Below are positions 5,705-9,194 of a stretch of 9,194 nucleotides of DNA, piece after piece. Location: assembly GCA_902766135.1 (NCBI GenBank), contig CACXCK010000114.1, positions 1 through 9,194 of the forward strand, in the 5' to 3' direction. Below the pieces are notes generated by a model. The model made no database searches and was not told the origin of the DNA. It saw only the letters and a list, made by a program, of their open reading frames with translations. The translations under genes were made by a program, and so were the position numbers. This stretch comes from an uncultured Erysipelotrichaceae bacterium. GTDB lineage: Bacteria; Bacillota_I; Bacilli_A; RF39; UBA660. How positions within the stretch are numbered: the first letter of the stretch is position 1; each line of letters begins with the position of its first letter.

Positions 5705-6782
5705 TCCTAAACTATTAAATATAGTTAGTTTAATTACACCAATTATAATATTGTTAATAATTATTAACATTTTTAGTAACAAGGATTATGAAATTACTTA
5801 CAAGATTGAAGATTATCAAATAAGGGAACAATACACTGATAATGATAATTATTACTCGCTAACTATTAACAAAGGCAATAATAATTATAACTTTATTATT
5901 GAAGGCAAAGAAAACTACAAGAAGAAAAGTATAAATAGTATTCTTGAATTTCAAACAGATAGTGAAACATGTATTATCCTAAAGGCCAAAAATAAAGATT
6001 TTAATCCTTTATGTTATAAAGAAGAACAAATTTCTTTTCATATTGTAAGTAAAGAAATGAAAGAAATGATTAATTACCGAGAACCAGAATCATCACATAT
6101 TGAAAAATATCACAATATGAATATATATGCCCCTCTTAATAACGATATTTATATATGGAATTACCGTGGTTTTGAAAGACTGAAAGAAAAAAAAGAGATT
6201 AAAATATTTAACAAAGATATATATTCTCCATCGCTAATAACACAAGTTAACAGTACACTTTGGATTCCAAATTATGAAAGTGAATACTATTTTAATAGCG
6301 TACTATTATTAGATATGAACAGTGAAAAAATAGAGAATTGGATTCTCCCCGAGACCATTTACTTTGATAGTGCTATTCTAGGTGTTTATGATGATAAAAT
6401 ATATATCATTGATAAACATGAACAAAAAGAATGGGAAATAAACATTGCCAAAAAAGAAATGAATAGAGTAGAGGAAATGACGTATCAAAGAGGCTGGGAG
6501 TCAACCACAATGAATAAATTGTTATATCAAAGCCTCACCTTTTACGGGGTAAATAGAAAAGAATTCATAACTATTGATGGCTATTTATATGAAGAAACAG
6601 AAGGAAACAAAAAAAGATTAACAGATGAAAAAATAGATTTAATTGCCAGAAAATACAGTAACTCTGTCTACTATTTTATCAAAAATAAACTATACTACTA
6701 TGATGATGAACATGGCTCTAAACCACTAGTAGAAAACTTTGAATGGAATTTTAACAAAGATAATATCATCTTTGCAAACTAA
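5679..6782 (+). CDS. Membrane-anchored protein with propeller-like beta repeats, 367 residues
   Basis: Residues 1-11 are basic and residues 12-33 form one hydrophobic helix (LLNIVSLIT...IIIN) without a clear cleavage site, so the protein should be a type II anchor with its bulk outside. The outer part is rich in beta strands and aromatic residues. Short segments recur in which a strand such as DIYIWNY, TLWIPNY, KIYIIDK, YLYEETE or KLYYYDD is followed by a charged turn and another strand. This is the pattern of a degenerate beta-propeller, as in surface proteins of the DUF5050/WD-like kind; that assignment is inference. Cys98 and Cys112 could pair. Its start overlaps the PH-like gene by 26 bp in another frame, and the ribosome site is weak (GAGAAAAG), which fits coupled translation. 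Confidence 0.78.
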   Translation: MAKKLKTINPKLLNIVSLITPIIILLIIINIFSNKDYEITYKIEDYQIREQYTDNDNYYSLTINKGNNNYNFIIEGKENYKKKSINSILEFQTDSETCIILKAKNKDFNPLCYKEEQISFHIVSKEMKEMINYREPESSHIEKYHNMNIYAPLNNDIYIWNYRGFERLKEKKEIKIFNKDIYSPSLITQVNSTLWIPNYESEYYFNSVLLLDMNSEKIENWILPETIYFDSAILGVYDDKIYIIDKHEQKEWEINIAKKEMNRVEEMTYQRGWESTTMNKLLYQSLTFYGVNRKEFITIDGYLYEETEGNKKRLTDEKIDLIARKYSNSVYYFIKNKLYYYDDEHGSKPLVENFEWNFNKDNIIFAN

Positions 6783-6831
6783 TAGAACCAATTTGAAAGA
6801 TAAGCATAAAGTATCACTAGGAAGTGATAAA

Positions 6832-7185
6832 ATGTTTAAAGATTATAAAATTAATCATTTAATAGTGCCTAACAATAAAGAGAACTATTATAATTACTAT
6901 ACTATTGAAAAAGGTGACACTTTATATGCAATTGGAAGAAAATATAACATTCATCCAGAATTACTAGCGAGTATTAATGGAATTGAAATGGAAAATTATA
7001 TTTATCCAGGTCAAGAATTACTAATTCCTAAAAGTGGTTATAGCTACTACATTACTAAAGATGGCGATACTTTAGACACGGTATCTAAGGTATTTCAAAT
7101 ATCCAAAGAAGAAGTTCTCCGAAGAAATGGAACAATATACTTAAATGAAGGACAAATCCTTGTAAATCCAAGTTCAGGAAAATAG
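6832..7185 (+). CDS. Tandem LysM protein without a signal peptide, 117 residues
   Basis: Two LysM domains fill most of the protein. The first is at residues 22-66 (YYTIEKGDTLYAIGRKYNI, then NGIEMENYIYPGQELLIP). The second is at about 72-114 (YYITKDGDTLDTVSKVFQI, then NGTIYLNEGQILV). LysM domains bind peptidoglycan or related glycans. No export signal precedes them, which is also seen in some spore-coat and phage LysM proteins; no catalytic domain is present. The ATG at 6832 is preceded by AGGAAG (6819-6824) at 7 nt. A longer in-frame start at 6739 lies inside the propeller gene, has no ribosome site and does not add a signal peptide. It follows that gene after 49 bp and is probably cotranscribed with it. 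Confidence 0.88.
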   Translation: MFKDYKINHLIVPNNKENYYNYYTIEKGDTLYAIGRKYNIHPELLASINGIEMENYIYPGQELLIPKSGYSYYITKDGDTLDTVSKVFQISKEEVLRRNGTIYLNEGQILVNPSSGK

Positions 7186-7203
7186 CAAGCATTTTCCTTT
7201 TTT
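7176..7203 (+). terminator. Rho-independent terminator overlapping the LysM gene stop
   Basis: AGGAAAAT (7176-7183) pairs with ATTTTCCT (7191-7198) across a 7-base loop, followed by Ts to 7203. The stop codon TAG (7183-7185) starts on the last base of the left arm. It closes the three-gene unit that begins at 5264. Confidence 0.8.
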
Positions 7204-7227
7204 AATGTAGAATTTTTAATTATAATC

Positions 7228-7236
7228 TGATATAAT
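7228..7236 (+). promoter_or_regulatory. Promoter (extended -10) of the polytopic membrane protein gene
   Basis: TGA-TATAAT (7228-7236) is an extended -10 box. A second TATAAT lies 10 nt upstream (7221-7226), so two overlapping starts are possible. No good -35 box is visible at 16-18 nt. Confidence 0.6.
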
Positions 7237-7262
7237 CAATTTAATAGAGAGGAATGACTAAA

Positions 7263-8855
7263 ATGGTACTAAAAAAACCTTATGCTTTTTTAATTAAACA
7301 TTTTAAACTTATTCACTTATTATTAGCCATTCCAATCGCCTATTTAACATGGAGAACAGGGGCAATAACTAGCTTTTTAAGAGGGTATGTAGCAGCAAAT
7401 TATTTTACAAACGAGACAAATATTGCTGGCACATATTTAAATGTTTTAATGTATTTAGCAGCAGTTGTGGCTATACTGATATCACTCGCTATTTACTTTC
7501 TAATGCGTCAAAAAGGAAAGAAAACAAAGTTTTACGCCTTTTTAACAGGCTACAACATTTTATTAATAATTGTATTTACGGTTTGTTACAGTATCCTAGG
7601 TGGTATAGAAGACGCATCAATTAATACACAAAGTATTAGACTTTATAGTGACTTGGCAGTTATTTTCTATTTGCCTTCTTTCTTTTTCTTGATATATTCA
7701 CTGCTAAGAGGAATAGGCTTTGATATAAAAAAATTTAATTTTGAATCAGATGTTAAAGATCTAGAAATAACTGATATAGATAATGAAGAGTTTGAATTAG
7801 TAATTGGTAAAGATGCTTACAAATACAAAAGAACATTAAGAAGATTTATAAGAGAATTTAAGTACTACGTACTAGAAAACAAGTTTATTTTTATATCTCT
7901 ATCAAGTTTAATAGTATTATTAATTGTTGTCATGGTGTACTTCCATTTTGGCGTCTTTAATAGAACCTACCGAGCAACCCAAAAAATCAGTCATAATCAC
8001 TTAATTGTTAGTGTTGAAGATTCTATTTTAACTAATTTAAATAGCAATGGAATTACTAACAAAGCGGGAAATTACCTATTAGCTATCTCAGTTAAAATAA
8101 AAAATAATGGCATCGAAGCCTCATCCTTAGACAACGATAATTTTCAAATTGAAGTAGCAAAAAGAAGAATTAAAATGACTCTGGATAAGACGTCTAATTT
8201 TCCAGAACTAGGCAAAGCATACTCAAGAGACACCATAATATACCCAGATGAAGAAGGAATATATGTGCTAACATATGAAATACCTGAAGAACTTGTTAAC
8301 AAACAAATAACTTTAAAAATATTAGATACACTTACATATGAGATAGGAAGTATAACCCCTATATACAAGACTGTTCAACTAAACTACGATAAAGCATTCA
8401 ATCCAATTAATGTCAAAGAAGTTGAAAAGGGTAAGTATGCAGTTTTATCTGATACGCGTTTGAAAATGAGTCAGGTTCAAATAGAGAATTCTCAAATTAC
8501 AAAGAGTTATGAATATAGCTATAAAGACTGTTATAATAATAAGTGCCAAGAGTTAAAAAACAAAATAAGTGCTTCAAGTGGTAAGACATTACTAGTATTA
8601 AAGAAAAATATCACAATTGATCAATATTCTACATATTACTACGTCCGTAAAGGAAGTAGAAAATTTGCCGAAGACTTTATTACAGTAAAATATAATTTTT
8701 TAAACCAAGACAAAATAACGTCAATCAAAGATTTAACACCTAAAGAAAATGATGAATCTTGGGTTCTAGAAGTACCAGAAGAACTTAACGGCAGTAATAA
8801 TATTGAAGTTCTTCTAACAATAAGAAATAAAGTATTTAGACTAAAATTAAACTAA
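7263..8855 (+). CDS. Membrane protein with about five TM helices and a large beta-rich C-terminal domain, 530 residues
   Basis: Likely membrane helices are near residues 15-33, 58-81, 90-113, 129-150 and 207-229. A charged cytoplasmic-looking stretch (151-205) separates the fourth and fifth helices. The remaining 300 residues (230-530) are soluble and beta-rich. Within them, YLLAISVKIKNNGIEASSLD and the following strands resemble the immunoglobulin-like fold of DUF4352-type exported domains, and WVLEVPEEL with VLLTIRN near the end suggests a further beta domain. Cys423 and Cys428 in the outer domain could form a disulfide. I know no function. The ATG at 7263 is preferred because GAGAGG (7247-7252) is 10 nt upstream; the ATG at 7254 is too close to it. 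The gene has its own promoter and terminator. Confidence 0.82.
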   Translation: MVLKKPYAFLIKHFKLIHLLLAIPIAYLTWRTGAITSFLRGYVAANYFTNETNIAGTYLNVLMYLAAVVAILISLAIYFLMRQKGKKTKFYAFLTGYNILLIIVFTVCYSILGGIEDASINTQSIRLYSDLAVIFYLPSFFFLIYSLLRGIGFDIKKFNFESDVKDLEITDIDNEEFELVIGKDAYKYKRTLRRFIREFKYYVLENKFIFISLSSLIVLLIVVMVYFHFGVFNRTYRATQKISHNHLIVSVEDSILTNLNSNGITNKAGNYLLAISVKIKNNGIEASSLDNDNFQIEVAKRRIKMTLDKTSNFPELGKAYSRDTIIYPDEEGIYVLTYEIPEELVNKQITLKILDTLTYEIGSITPIYKTVQLNYDKAFNPINVKEVEKGKYAVLSDTRLKMSQVQIENSQITKSYEYSYKDCYNNKCQELKNKISASSGKTLLVLKKNITIDQYSTYYYVRKGSRKFAEDFITVKYNFLNQDKITSIKDLTPKENDESWVLEVPEELNGSNNIEVLLTIRNKVFRLKLN

Positions 8856-8880
8856 AAAAGCATACTAAATGTGCTTTTTT
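8854..8880 (+). terminator. Rho-independent terminator of the polytopic membrane protein gene
   Basis: The stem AAAAAAGCATA (8854-8864) / TGTGCTTTTTT (8870-8880) has 11 pairs, one of them G-U, and a 5-base loop. The right arm itself supplies the T-tract. The left arm begins on the stop codon (8853-8855). Confidence 0.85.
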
Positions 8881-8915
8881 ATATCTTTAGACAACTTTGA
8901 AAGGCAGTTGAAAAT

Positions 8916-9194
8916 ATGATAATAACAAATTTAAAATCCGAAACAATTGATAATGCTATTCTAAGTAAAGCAATACAAGATTACAGCGAATCAGTAAAAA
9001 GAATTATTCCTATCGAGGAAAGAGTAAAAGAGCTAAAAAATAAAGGCTTAAGCTATGAAGAAATAAAAAAGATTTTAGGCAAAGATAGCTATATACTAAC
9101 TTATGTTCCCAAGTATTTATATCATGCGAGCCCAGAAGAACTAAATATAATTAAAGCTCATGAGAGCATTCAAAAAGGAAAATATGTATATGCC
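8916..9194 (+). CDS. N-terminal part of an unrecognised protein (3' end outside window)
   Basis: An open frame of 93 codons starts at ATG (8916-8918) and runs off the window. GAAAGG (8899-8904) is 11 nt upstream, a slightly long spacing. The protein has no signal peptide or membrane helix so far. Residues near 37-51 (RVKELKNKGLSYEEIKKILG) look like two short helices with a turn, reminiscent of helix-turn-helix regions where a regulator or recombinase reads DNA, but this pattern is common and weak. The rest is charged and helical. I cannot name a family. The preceding terminator at 8854-8880 is only about 35 bases away, and I see no convincing promoter in between. Confidence 0.7.
   Translation, partial: MIITNLKSETIDNAILSKAIQDYSESVKRIIPIEERVKELKNKGLSYEEIKKILGKDSYILTYVPKYLYHASPEELNIIKAHESIQKGKYVYA

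Noticed and set aside
6739..6831. Longer N-terminus for the LysM protein
   Set aside because: The extension overlaps the propeller gene, lacks a ribosome site and encodes no signal peptide; AGGAAG points to the ATG at 6832.
8144..8368. Open frame of 74 codons on the minus strand
   Set aside because: It lies wholly inside the well-supported membrane protein gene on the other strand, has no ribosome site, and its Ser/Ile-rich composition is what the antisense of that gene would give.
1..9194. CRISPR array, insertion sequence, tRNA or rRNA genes
   Set aside because: No evenly spaced identical repeats, transposase motifs, terminal inverted repeats or tRNA cloverleaf, other than the tRNA-like ends of tmRNA, were seen on either strand.

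Overview
The window is AT-rich and looks like chromosomal DNA of a low-GC Firmicute or Tenericute-like Bacillus, possibly one of the uncultured gut lineages; that placement is inference. Evidence: strong AGGAGG-type ribosome sites, TTGnnn/TATAAT promoters often with an extended -10, short Rho-independent terminators, and a one-piece tmRNA. Every tryptophan in the predicted genes is TGG and the frames are long and unbroken, so there is no sign of the Mycoplasma code, although no gene here ends in TGA.

Layout, left to right. Bases 1-223 hold the 3' end of a gene for a protein with a C-terminal membrane anchor. It converges, through a bidirectional terminator, on a minus-strand block: a small Cys-containing lipoprotein (251-652), a protein of unknown function (705-1382), and a large protein with HExxH and ExxxD motifs, probably a zinc metallopeptidase without an export signal (1495-2739). 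Upstream of that block on the same strand lies ssrA (tmRNA, 2828-3189), with its own consensus promoter and terminator.

The tmRNA promoter stands exactly back-to-back with the promoter of a plus-strand gene. This gene encodes a 634-residue single-pass protein whose outer part carries 12 tandem two-cysteine modules (3276-5180). A three-gene unit follows: a bacterial PH-like domain protein (5264-5704), overlapped by a membrane-anchored protein with propeller-like beta repeats (5679-6782), then a tandem LysM protein (6832-7185). Next comes a separately promoted polytopic membrane protein with a large beta-rich C-terminal domain (7263-8855), and the start of an unrecognised gene runs off the right edge (8916-9194).

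The plus-strand half looks devoted largely to the cell envelope: one-pass and multi-pass anchors, beta-rich outer domains, LysM repeats and paired cysteines. How these proteins cooperate cannot be read from the sequence. The most unusual object is the cysteine-module protein. The ssrA switch region, the odd proteolysis tag and the metallopeptidase-like gene are the next most interesting.
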